Assembly (NCBI RefSeq): GCF_048128805.1
Contig: NC_136010.1
Coordinates: forward strand, 26,334,980-26,398,979
DNA length: 64,000 nucleotides
DNA from: Centroberyx gerrardi
Lineage: Eukaryota > Chordata > Actinopteri > Beryciformes > Berycidae
Direction: 5' to 3'
Positions within the stretch are counted from its first letter, which is position 1, and each line of letters begins with the position of its first letter. A program made the translations under genes and the position numbers. Positions 1 to 26,200 of this stretch are shown here, piece by piece. The notes beneath the pieces were generated by a model. It made no database searches, was not told where the DNA came from, and was given only the letters and a program-made list of their open reading frames with translations.

Positions 1-89
1 ATAATAGGAGCTCACACTCCTCCGCATCAAAAAAAAAAGCAAGGCAGTTAGACTCTGATATGCTTGCTGTTGTAGTAATTCAGTTTTAA

Positions 90-4216
<4,127 letters not shown>

Positions 4217-7200
4217 GAGAAACCAGACGAAGAGAAAAAGAGTCTAAAGGAATAAAGACCAGTGTTCAAATCAGGGAGCCTCTTCAAAATAGGCGTGTGT
4301 CTGTGTGCGTGTGTGTGCGTGTGCTCATGCATGCATACACCTGTATCGTTCATGTATGCGTGTGTGTGTGTGTGCACGACTGCTGCCTGCATGTTGTTTG
4401 AAAAGGAGCTGGGATTTGGGAACCGGCATCTCCCCCTGCGTACCCTTGCTCATATTGAGTTTTTTTTTTCGTTTTTTTTAACCAAAACCAAACCACAGGA
4501 TGCTGCTCCTGTCTCTCAGAATGTGCTCCACGTTATGCATGGGAACCTGGAAAACCCGCCCTCCGAGACTTCTGTTGAACGGGACAGCGGGATTTTTCTT
4601 CCCCCCCCCCCCTTCCATCATCCTTAGCTCGACGTCTGTGTCCCAAAGCTTTCCTTCTGAGGAAATGATGGATTTTTTTTTATTTTTTTTTATATCCAGA
4701 GCCACACATCTGATCATATAAGCAGGGCAGCAGGGTGGCCTAGCGGTTAGACTCAGCATCTCATAACCAGAGGGCCACAGGTTCCATCCCCAAATGTCCT
4801 CCATCAGGTAAATGACAAAGTGTAACATTTTATGGCAAGATTGAGAAGGGTGCACTTGTTTCAGAGCAGAGATAAGTTTCACCATCTTTTTTTTCTTTTT
4901 TTGTCACATTAAGATTGTTTTTGTTGTTTGCATTAGAGTGAGTCGCAGCCCCTTTTTGCACAATCCACATCGCAGTTGTCTCCGAGCTTAAAATGCTTAA
5001 ATCTCTCTCTCGCTCCTTCATCTGCATCTCTGCTTATGACTAAAGTGGATTTAATAAGGGATGATAGCTTTCACTGAGTGGATCTGTTTTATGAAATGGA
5101 GTGTTCCCAGTTGTTTCTGCAGTTTATAGACGACACTTAAATGACAACAGACAATCTTGGTGCTTCAGATATTAAGGAGATATACCCATATATATATAGA
5201 TATATATAAAGAGAGAGAGAGAGAGTCTAGTGCTCTTGGCTCCATAGTATTTGATCTGTGAATCGCTTAATGATTGTGAGGGGTGCTTGCAACCCCGGTT
5301 ATTTATAACGGTGAAAAAGTCAGAAGACATGGATGGGACTTAAATTGGCCCTAGTTTTATAGGGCCGGTCTTAACGCGTTGTTACAAGATGGGCCATCTT
5401 GGCTTGGAGTATTCTGGGAGAGTGAAATATGTTTGTATACGTAATATCAGCTTCAGAGACGTTCTGCACCTTGCTTCTCATCCGTCGTGCGTGAGAAATC
5501 CATCAGGGATGAAACAAAGTATTTTTTGAAATGTGTGAAAAGTGTTCCATGTTTGAAATACTCAAGGTGCACTCGATCTAACGTGTCAACACTTTAAACA
5601 CCTCGAAACACAAGTGGAAAAACACCAAATGCAAGTCGAACCAAATCAAAGGCTTTCTTCTCAGTTTAGGTGAAATCTTTAATGGCATTTTGGATGCAGA
5701 TTTTGCAGAGGTCTAAAAGAAACTACATGTAGCTCTGTATATGTAGCATTTTAAGGTGAGTCAGAGCTCTGTCCACGGTTCTACTCCTGAATATTTGATA
5801 TTCAAGGAAAATCTTGACTTAAAGTGCATCTGTCCTAAACCAAAACACAAAATCAATAGGAAAGAGTAATTTATAAATCTGTCAAAAATGCGGTGTAGTC
5901 TATGCCAGTATTTAACTTGAACATATAAAGGAATATTTCATCTTGGTAGAAGATTTTTTACTTTCCAGCACTCGCAACTTCATATAAAATCAGCAGTCAA
6001 CCTCCAACAGCTTTTTCTGTCAATTAACAGATGTGTGTGCACTAAAAAAGAAGTAAATGCTCTACCAATATGAAATCCCACTTCGAGTGTGCAGATACAC
6101 TCCTCATACACTGCTTAACATTGGCTTGGTATAAGTTCGGTTGATATTACACTATGTCTGACCAACACTAATATACCAGAGTTGAAGAAGACGGTTAATC
6201 TCAGTCTTCTGGTGGAAATCTCTTCATTTGGTGGTTTGCTTGGAAGCGCCCTTGTGAATTAGTGAACTAGTTTCTTCCTAGCATGAACGATCGGTGTAAC
6301 ACTTCATCCAATTTCTGACAACTGCATGGGGAAGGAAATGAATTACTGCGCTGCACAATGAAAGCAGGATTCAGGTGTTGTGGGTCTGAGAAACCGCGGC
6401 TCTGTAGGATTTCTTCCTGTTAGCAAGTCTAAGGTCTGGGTTTCCATATGCACTGTTGAAATGGTCTTTGTCCTTTGGCTTCAGGGAGCCTGATTTCCAC
6501 TCCAGGGATAACCACAACTCGCCAGGCCTTACTCCGTATACGTCTCTCTCCGCTTCCCCACCAGGCATTCGGTGTTTCTTTTTGCAACTTAGAGATAACT
6601 GACCAGTTGGGCTGTACGGTTAGATTAATAGTTTTGACCCGGTGTTAAAAGTTGGCCCTGGTAAAGTCCCTCTTGGCCCTGCTGTGGAGAAGTAACTAAC
6701 GGGCCCAAGAGGTTTTTGGCAGGTTCTTTTGGGGAATCTAAAAGCTGCAAGACTAAAAGTGATGATGCATGGGCAACTTTTTGAGGATATCAAGATGGGT
6801 GATGTTGCCTTCAGCGGAGATGGGGAGTAACTACTAAGACAAACTCGGTTATAAGGAAGGTATCATGACAAAAATATACACCATTGGTTCAAATTGCGTC
6901 AAACTGTCACCCATGAAGCAGGCCTGTAAGAGCAGAAAGTGTTTTTAATCATGGTGTTCTGAGTAGATCATGAATTAAAACCCCAGGGACAAAGTAGATA
7001 CGGAAACATGTAAATATCATAATTTATGTCGCATCGCAAAAATAAAAATCTCCGCTTTTTTTTTTGGGGTCTCCAGAATCATCCTTGTACAACTAAACCG
7101 CTCTCACTCTCCTGTATATGAAAACAAGTTGTAAATGGTGTCAATAACAAATTAATTGTCTTTTGTAAAAAAAAACAAAAAAAGCAAGGTTTTAATAATA

Positions 7201-7310
7201 AGAGGTTTATGGTAACACTATATTTTCTTTTCCCTGTTTGATTTATGATGTACATGAAGGATGTGTAACATAGAAATTGTTCACCTTAATAAATTAAATC
7301 TACAGGTTTG
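4217..7310 (+). other. Probable itch 3' UTR with polyadenylation signal
   Basis: No coding frame follows the itch stop. The stretch is AT-rich, with a GT/CG-rich microsatellite at about 4300-4376, a C-tract near 4600, a tRNA-like SINE fragment at 4729-4800 and a short GA repeat at about 5211-5225. An AATAAA signal stands at 7288-7293, followed by GT-rich sequence, which suits a 3' end about 3.1 kb after the stop. An earlier AATAAA-like site lies near 7041. That the UTR runs this far is inference; transcript reads would settle it. Confidence 0.5.
4729..4800 (+). repeat. tRNA-derived SINE fragment
   Basis: Plus-strand A-box-like GTGGCCTAGCGGTTAGAC is followed by a B-box-like CACAGGTTCCATCCCC. 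The spacing is that of a tRNA-related SINE head. A related 5' fragment (GTGGCCTAGAGGTTAGAG) lies at 25734-25751. It would be part of the itch 3' UTR if that UTR extends to 7.3 kb. Confidence 0.55.
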
Positions 7311-7469
7311 AGTGCGTGTGTGCCTCGGATGAATGAGTGGCGTTAATGTGAAAGACATTGCACATACAGTGAAGTTTTAAAATGTGTGTTTTAGCAGCAG
7401 CACAGTAAAGTTAATACCAGTGGCTCAGGGTTGCATACAGGAGTCATTTCAATGTGATTCTATTGACAT

Positions 7470-7701
7470 TTAAAGGAAAAATCCACCCTAAATCACTTGT
7501 TTAACCCCTTCTCTGGGGGCTGTTGAATGGCATTCTGGGAAATGTAGGAAACACTAACTGCAGTAGAAGTAGACGAGGCAGGTTGAGAGAAAAGTGGGGA
7601 CGCCAAAAAAGTAAATTACAACACTTCATAACTCTTGGAATGTATTGAACATCACAAACTGATGATACATAGCAGTGTAAGAGGCTGGATTTTTCCTTTA
7701 A
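7470..7701. mobile_element. Small TTAA-flanked MITE (about 230 bp)
   Basis: The element is bounded by TTAA at 7470-7473 and 7698-7701. Inside are inverted ends AGGAAAAATCCACC (left) and GCTGGATTTTTCCT (right). It has no open frame. TTAA target duplication is the mark of piggyBac-superfamily elements, so it is best read as a non-autonomous relative. It lies between the convergent 3' ends of itch and znf341. Confidence 0.6.
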
Positions 7702-8298
7702 GTGTCAACACACAACTGTGCTCCCATCTCAAGTCGCATTGAAATGATGTGTAACTTAGTCAATAAGGTACATATTCAAGGAGCAGCTCATATTACTTGC
7801 TCATATAAAAGAGATCCAGCAGTACATTGAAATGATATGGAGGGAACGCACTTTAGACATGGGGAAACATAAAAAAAAACACTGACTTTAAGGGTATGAT
7901 AGAAATCAAATGACAGTGCTATCTGTGGCATTCACATCTTGGTTTAGATTTATAGTTTTTGTAGTTTAGTTATATACCATAAATTTGAAGAAAATGATGG
8001 TGCCCATTGATTTTGACATCAAGACACCATTTTATAAATCGCACACTTTGGCTTAAATTTGGTCGCACAAAATGTGTGCACAAGAAAACGTACAAATCAG
8101 GCCCACTGCTATTTTTCTTACCCTAACCCTTTACAGAGAAAGTAAAAAAATATGTGTATATAGTTTAAATAACGTTTTAATTTAAAACAAATAAAGATAA
8201 GTCATTTCCCAGACACAGATTTTGCTGTTTTTAACCAATGCGTGACTCAGTTTGTTAGTTGGTCCATGTCCAGGAAATTTGTCCACAAACTGCCAGGA
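7702..8298. other. Intergenic DNA between convergent itch and znf341
   Basis: AT-rich, with no coding frame and no recognised repeat. It probably includes the znf341 3' UTR (minus strand); a minus-strand ATTAAA lies at 8176-8181, about 120 bases beyond the stop codon, and is a candidate polyadenylation signal. Confidence 0.4.
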
Positions 8299-18634
<10,336 letters not shown>

Positions 18635-20260
18635 CTTGTAGTTCCTCTGCTGCGGGATAGGCGCTCGATTAACAGGGTCTGGCTGTAGAAGTGATGCTGC
18701 ATTCAAGTGTCATAGGAAACGACACAAGTAGGGATTGACAGTACCGGTAAGACGCCATGATTTTAGTCCGTAGCAATGTAACCCAAAGGAGTTTTGATGA
18801 CAAAATGACTTATGTGATGCCTGTAGTCAAGGGTAAGGAATTATATATTCATTTCAAATAGAATTAATAAAATGAACGCTTTTTATCATGTAAATTATTT
18901 TGCTAGTGTTGTTTTTAACTGTCACATTATGACGTTTTTTTCCCCCCTGGGTCCTGAATGCAGCATCAGATCGATTAACTTGCGCTCGGTAAAATTACTG
19001 ACAACTTTGCGGGCCAATCATAGACGGCTAATCCCGCCCTCCGGAAGCTGCCGCATCTCGACCAATGGGAGCCTCCGGATTGGCGCACGTGCCGGTTTCG
19101 CGGCAAAAAAGATTTCGCGCGAAAACCCCCCAAGCCTTGTTTAGATTTAGATCAGCTGGGACAATAACAACAATAGCAGCCGATAAAGGGGTCGGGACGG
19201 TGCTTTTATTAACGGACTGCGGCCGGCACAAGCAGCGAAAGGACCTGCAACTGTCGTTTTAAAGGATGCGTTTGTATTTCACGGCTTTATTTCCTTTATA
19301 TTTCCAGTTTTGTCGGACTGCTTCCTGCGTGCCCCAACAAAACGAGGGGGTTGAGGGACTGCGGCTAATAACTTAGCTAGCATGCTAATTTACCCTATAT
19401 TTTCATATCAAACGCTTTCTCTATTTACAACCTTGCACTAACTGTCGCTTTTAAATATATACCCTCAAACATGCTTCTGTGTGGCGGTGAAGCTGTTTGC
19501 ATTATAGATGATATTTTATTTCGTTAGCTTACTGTTGGACAGCTGTTATAAAGTTTTAATAACCCTTAAACTAACGCCCGTCTTCATTGTAAAGCGAAAT
19601 TAGATGGTTTCATAGCTAGTTTGCTGGTTGTACCGTGTTATTTGCTAACTTGCACCAGTCTTTATTGATAGTATCTTAGCTAGCTAGTTAGCAGGGTCGG
19701 CTGTACTAAGGGCAGTGTGGCCAGGCCTCGCCGCATTACTGTACTGACAGAAAAGATGAAAACAAAAGATTAGCAAGCCCCCTTGCTAACTTGCTAACGT
19801 CTAGCGTTAATTACAGCATCGGGCTATTTGATAATCTTTGTTTTATAACATACCAGCGCCTTAGCCTTGGGCAGTGTCTTGTTATGCATTTAGCAATATT
19901 TTTCTATCTGCCAAATTTCCTGTTTGGCCGAACAGCCGCTCCTGCTGTTTCAACATCAGCCTGAATTTGTTTTTAGCACTTAGCTTGCTAATAGTCATTT
20001 CTTATGTTAAAGTTGCATCGTTGTTTATTCATGTGTTAACGTTATAGTCTGTTTGTAAAGGTGAAAACTACTTAGAAATGTTCAACCTGCCCAGGAACAA
20101 GTGCAAGCAAACTCTCAGGAGGCTTCATCACTGTTCCTCACATTCACTGAGCACAGCAGATGCCAGTAGGTGTTGATACTCAGTCAAACTACAGCATCTC
20201 AGTTTGTGCCCCCGCCCTCGTAACCCGCAAGTCAAGGGGTGCTCTCTGCGGGACACGACC
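18635..20260. promoter_or_regulatory. Divergent znf341/e2f1 promoter region and e2f1 leader
   Basis: This separates the znf341 start codon (18634) from the e2f1 start codon (20261). The central part (about 19010-19130) is GC-richer than its surroundings. It carries CCAAT at 19014-19018 and 19062-19066, a reversed CCAAT (ATTGG) at 19079-19083, a GC box CCCGCCC at 19033-19039, an E-box CACGTG at 19086-19091 and the two E2F sites listed separately. The e2f1 leader would then be about 1.1 kb, or be shortened by a 5' UTR intron that I cannot place. Confidence 0.7.
19096..19125. promoter_or_regulatory. Paired E2F-binding sites
   Basis: There are two E2F consensus sites, TTTCGCGGCAAAA at 19096-19108 and TTTCGCGCGAAAA at 19113-19125, four bases apart. 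The second is a perfect palindrome over 12 bases. The human E2F1 promoter carries a similar tandem pair near its start site and is autoregulated and repressed by Rb-E2F. The spacing and the first site are strikingly alike here, so E2F autoregulation is very likely conserved. The sites may also influence znf341, whose start codon is about 460 bp away. Confidence 0.85.
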
Positions 20261-23200
20261 ATGTCAGAGACTCTGATAACGGGGCAGACATCGGAGGATC
20301 TGCTGGCCGACTTCGAGACGCTGCTGAACGCCGGGAGCATCGACCTGAGCAAGGACCACCAGATAGTGATCATCTCCAGCCCCGGCAGCGTGGGACTCCA
20401 CCCGGCCGTGGCCCCCACCAGCACGGGGGAGATCCTGCTGTTCGCTACCCCGCAGGGGCCTGCCGACGTGGGGATCCAGGACAAGAGGCGGCCGGCTCTG
20501 GGAAGACCTCCGGTGAGCAGAGGGGGAGGATGGAGATGTGGGAAGAAGGGAAGGTGGAGCGTTGTATAAGAGAAAGTGAGAGAGAGAAAGAGGGAGTAAG
20601 CGAGCAGTTAACTGCGAAGTTGCCCTTTGAACAATTATGTTGACTTTTGTACATGTATGTGCTTATGCCTGCATAATAGAGCAATAAATGTAGCAACCAC
20701 CTGTTGCTGTAAGGCATTTGGTCTTGTTTGTCATCCACCAGGGAGTTTTCTTTCTTTCTTTCGTTCCTTCTTTGGTGTGTTTAGTTCTTAGTACATAATT
20801 AGTACATGATTGTAATTGTGCCATTAGGATTGTTCCTCTGATTAATTCTCTCTGTCTCTTTCTCCATTTTTCTATTTCTTTCTATCTCTCCAGGTGAAGA
20901 GGAAGTTGGACCTGGACAGTGACCACCAGTATGTCAGCACCACCCGACCCCCTTCCCTCGGCGAAGCACCACCCTCCACACCTGCCCCTCCCAGAGGTAC
21001 ACACAAACACACACACACACACACACACACACGCAGAGCTTATTCTGCTTATTTGTTTCATCCTCAGATCAGTGGAAGACCTTCAGCCTTCTTAGTTGGT
21101 GACATCGGCCTACACTTAGTGTCTTTCTCTTCCTTTCCAATGTGGAATATTTTTAAGAGAGAGTTAGTTTGAGAGAGTTAGTTCATGAAAAGTGCTTCAC
21201 AAGAGTACATATGGTATACAGAGGTACGCGTTTGAATACAAGAAGACTGAAAAGGCTTAAGACTGTAAGGGTGAGCAAATGGAAGAACAGTGTGTTCTTT
21301 TAGACAAATAGTTTGCTGAGATATTATGTGCTTTGCCAGTACTCAATACCACCCAGCTACCATCCTTTCTCCCCTCTCCTCACCAGCTGCGCACCATCCC
21401 AGTATGGGATGTCTACAAAAGCCTCCAGGCTGTCAAAGTCAGCAAAGCACCTGGCCCCGATTTAATCCCCCAGAAAATCTTGAAGGAGTTTGCTTGTGAG
21501 ATCGGTGTTCCTCTTTGTCATGTTCTAAACTCCTCCTTTTAAGGAGGGCTGCGTCCCTAAACAGTGGAAAGAGGCGGTGGTTATTCCCATCCCCAAAGCT
21601 TCCCCCGCACTGTTAGAGCAGTTAAGACCTATTTCCCTGACCTCCCAGTTTGCAAAAATTGCTGAAAACTTTGCTCTCCAGTGGGTTCTCAAGGACATCT
21701 CATTCGACCCCAGACAGTTCGGGAGTTTGAAGGGCAAATCCACCACCCATGCCCTTGTCAACCTAGTTGACTGTCTGTTTAAAAACACAGACAAACCTGG
21801 CTCTGTCTGTTCACTGGTAGCTACTGATTTTAGTAAGGCCTTTGACCGGGTTAACCATAACATAATCAACAAGATCCTGACCATGGGAGTGAGGCCTGAA
21901 CTAGGCCCTTGGATTTGTAACTTTATCTCCAATCGGAGACAAAGGGTACACTATCGTGGTGCCTTATCGGAATGGGAGTACCTCACATGTGGGGTGGCCC
22001 AAGGAACTCTCCTTGGACCCATCCTCTTCCTTGCCCTGATTGACGACACTGCCCTTGGTGCCCCCAACCCAGTGTGGAAGTACGTTGATGACATCAATTT
22101 ACTGGAGTCTAGACAGTGGCAGCAGCCCTATTCCATGCAGAATCAGCTCAATGAGCTAAATATCTGGTCTGCCCAAAACAACATGCTCCTTAATGAAAAG
22201 AAATGTGTCGCTATGCACATATTGTTCAGTAAAAATCCACCACCAGCACCACCTCTTTCCATTAACAACATCCCCCTGTCTGTCCTGCCTAAAATCAAAG
22301 TGCTGGGACTTTCCATCCAGCACAACCTCAGGTGGAGTGACCAGGTAAACACCATGACGGCAAGCGCTAGCAGGAAGCTTTTCCTCCTCAAGCGCATCAA
22401 GTGTTTCTCCGTCACTCATGCTGACCTACGAGCCATTTATATCGGCTACATTAGACCAGTGCTGGAGTATGCAGTCCCTGCTTGGCATCCTGGTCTCACC
22501 CAAGCCTTGTCCACCCAGTTGGAGCGTGTGCAAAAGAGGGCATGTCGCATTATCCTGGGAGCATCTTACATCAGCTACCAGCAAGCCCTAAACACCCTAG
22601 GCATCCCCCTTCTTGAGAAGAGGAGGGAGCAGATCTGCCTGAAATTTGCTCTTTCACTGCAATCCTCCCACTCTTTTGACTGGCTCCCCCCATCTAGGGA
22701 ACAAATATCTGGACGTACCACTCGCAATGGTCACAAACTTAACACCCTGCTGGCAAGAACAGGTCGTTACTACAATTCTCCAATCCCCTACCTCGCAAGA
22801 CTCATCAACAACCATACATCATAGTTTTCACTCTTCTCACTTCCCCTTCTTTTCCCCCAGACTACTGATATTACTACAGCATTCCAGAATCCCGTCTTCA
22901 TAGGATTTGCACTAGATCTGTGCTGACTACCCTGTTTACATTTCATTGTAGATTGTATATGCTACTACTTTAACAATCATTGAAAATGTATTTTTATCTC
23001 CCTGCTGTTTTGATATGCTATATGTATGTAAATTGGTGTGTAATTTCAGTCTGTAAATGACTGCGAAGCACTAATAAAAAGCTACTACTACTACTACCTT
23101 CACTTGCTGAGCAGTGCAAGTGAAAGTCTTGGAGAGTGTAAAACGCCTACAATGTCAAACATGAAAATGAAAGTGGTGCTTGAACACAAACTACTGTCCT

Positions 23201-26200
23201 CTCTCTGTGTATCCCCTCAAGCTCCTTCAGTACCTAGCGTTAAATACCTACTCAGCTTCACTGAACTTAATTCCTTTATCAAGCCCTATAACCTTGACTG
23301 AGAAGTCTTTAATAATAAAATACATCTGAAACAAGTCCCTGAAGTGATAACCACAGCCACTGTAAAAGAAATCTGTATTGCCGTATTAAGTTGCTGGGGA
23401 TTTGTGTCACTGTGTTCCAGATAAAAACAAGACATTAAGGAACACATACACACATACAATACCCATTTTATTAGTATACAGTAGTAAAACACACGACTTA
23501 AATATACAGTAGTAAAATACATAGATATGAAGTTTAGTAGCATAGAAACTTCAGCTTCAGCAGTTTCCTGTTCAGCCGCTCTTCTGTTTTCCACTGCACA
23601 CACTGCAAACCAAGCCTGGTCTGCACTGTGTGCAGGAAGCCCAAACTGAATCTCTACTGAATCTCTTATTTAGTCTCAAATTGAATCCCAGGACCTAACT
23701 CTGCTCTGCACTCCCTTAAAGTTTGCTATGACAGCTATTTGAGCTTGATTAAAAGCTGTTCAACTCATTAATCAACTTAACATCATAGCTAAGTTGAATT
23801 TGAATGATAACTCTGACCCATATCTCCCTCTCTCCTGTTCAACCCCCTTATTCTCTCCATCTCTCTGCTCTCCACCAGTTGGACAAAGTTATGATGAACT
23901 GAACAAAGTGGCAAGATCAAATCCCTGTTCCTCTTCCATTCGACAGTCTCGCTGCAGCGCTTCGCTTAGACTGAACCTATAAATGGAAAGAAAATACACA
24001 AAGATGAAAGACTGCTGTCTTCAAAAAAAGAAAGTACCAAAAATGAAATGACTAAACTGAAATTGCTCCCTTCCCATCTCTCTTCTGTCAATCCCCAGAG
24101 TATCGATGGTGGAGACTCGCTTCAGCACATTCCCAAATCTGAAGTTCTTCTACATGTCTGCTACATGAAAGAGTCTCAATTAGATGGGATGGGACACTCT
24201 TCTCTGTCACAGCCTCCACTTTATGATTTAGACCAGGGTGTGGTTTTACAAGAAAAGCTTTAAGACGAAAATTCAAACCTTTACCTCCTTCCCACCTCCC
24301 CCTTCCAGTCCCCCGAGGCTCGACGGAGAAGTCTCGATACGACACGTCCCTGAACCTGACCACCAAGCGCTTCCTGCACCTGCTGTCCCAGTCCCCGGAC
24401 GGCGTGGTGGACCTGAACTGGGCCTCGCAGGTCCTGGACGTCCAGAAGAGGCGGATCTACGACATCACCAACGTCCTGGAGGGAATCCAGCTCATCTCCA
24501 AGAAGTCCAAGAACAACATCCAATGGCTGTGAGTACAAGAATGATAAAATAGAGTAGAAAATATGAGTGAGTCAAATTAATGTGATTGATTTCCATCCAT
24601 GTTATACCTACTGTTTAACATATCTTACATTTTCTATGGGCGGCTAACCCACCATTGTCTGGAGGTTCCTTTCTTTTCTAAGATTATCTTCAGCTGGTAA
24701 AATGGCGAAAGTGTCTGGTGTATGTGTGTGGAGTCCATCAACAGCTCTGATCTCTGGTTAAATGGATAAAGTTTCTCACACATATTTCTGTATTATCTTC
24801 CCCTGTAGTGGTAATCGTATCGACGGGGTGTCGCTCGCTCGCCATAAGGAGTTGCAGAGGGAGGTGTGTGACCTGACGGAGGCCGAGGAGCAGCTGGACG
24901 AGCTCATCTCCAACTGTAACCTCCAGCTCAGGCTGCTCACCGAGGACTCCCAGAACAAGAAATATCCTTTTCACCAGTGTCTTGTCTTGTCTAAACTACA
25001 GACGGAGACCCGAAAGAGGTGACGACCTAGCTCTGGCACCTCCACATGGTAACAGAACTAGCATGTTTTAATGCTGAGACTAAGGCCCAGACTCACTAAT
25101 GGTCTGTGTAGGAAAAGCACACACTATATCACCAACATGATCAAATCAGAATGACATGCTATTCACCAACTGTGTGAAATGAGTGGAAAGTATGACCAAT
25201 AGCACTGGTCAAAAACTGAATCTTCATGGTCATGCATATGTGAATTATATATATAAATGTCATTGTTTTGCTGACATAATATTTATTTGCAGGCAAGGCC
25301 TTGCAAATGAAGACTGCACCCAGTTCACTAACACCAACTCCCCCAATTATTGTAGCACATAAGAGCCTTTGAAAGGTATACTTTGTGCAGTGAGTTTAGC
25401 CATTGAGAATGGCTGCTGTCATTGCTGCAAGACTGATCCTCCTATGTTTTACATACATAGACCAGACATGACAAAAAAACTTGAAACACTGAAGCAGCAA
25501 TTTGCATTAGCAATTTGTACTGAAGGGGCTATTTGCTTGCGCAGCGCTCTTTTCGAGGGCTTGTTTGCGCCACAGTTAGATTTGCATACATTTCTTGGTG
25601 AATAAGACAAACACTGCACTTGTAGCTCAAGCAACTGAGGCACAAAAAATGCACAGATTGCTGTGGCAACGCAATCTTAGTGAATTTGGACCTAAATTTC
25701 CTCTTTGGGTCTCAGGCTGATGTGGGGTGATGGTGGCCTAGAGGTTAGAGGGTCAAGCCGAGCAGTGTATGTCATTGTATTGGGCTTAGTGTACTTCTGT
25801 TCATATATATTGTTATGCTATTCGGCCTATTCATATGTATACCTTAATTTTAGTTTAGTTTTTAGTTTAGTTTAATTTTACCAAGGGGGGTGGTAGGCAG
25901 CAAAATCAGCATGTTTTCTATCCTGTTCTCTGCAAAATCTTAAATAGACAGTACTGTATTGGAGATTCTGTTGGTGTAGGTATGACACCCATAACATTAG
26001 TGTTTTATTCCTTAACTGTTGCATCACGCTGGGCTATGTGCGCTGCCAGGACTTGAGGAAGTCATTCGACTCTCCAGACCAGCTGGTCATGGTGATCAGA
26101 GCTCCACCAGAGACCCAGATGCAGGTCTCTGAACCCAGCGAGGTACTTGTCTTTGAAGTTAATTTTCATTTTTATTTTAATTAGTTAACTTGATTCTATT

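Noticed and set aside
22081..22100. YVDD motif as evidence of a retrovirus
   Set aside because: The flanking motifs ([23 protein letters not shown]), the lack of protease, integrase and LTRs, and the short repeat tail all mark a non-LTR element.
24962..25021. Exon 4 of e2f1 reading on to a stop near 25021
   Set aside because: The frame after lysine diverges from every E2F, while the AT-AC junction restores the conserved marked-box sequence in the next exon.
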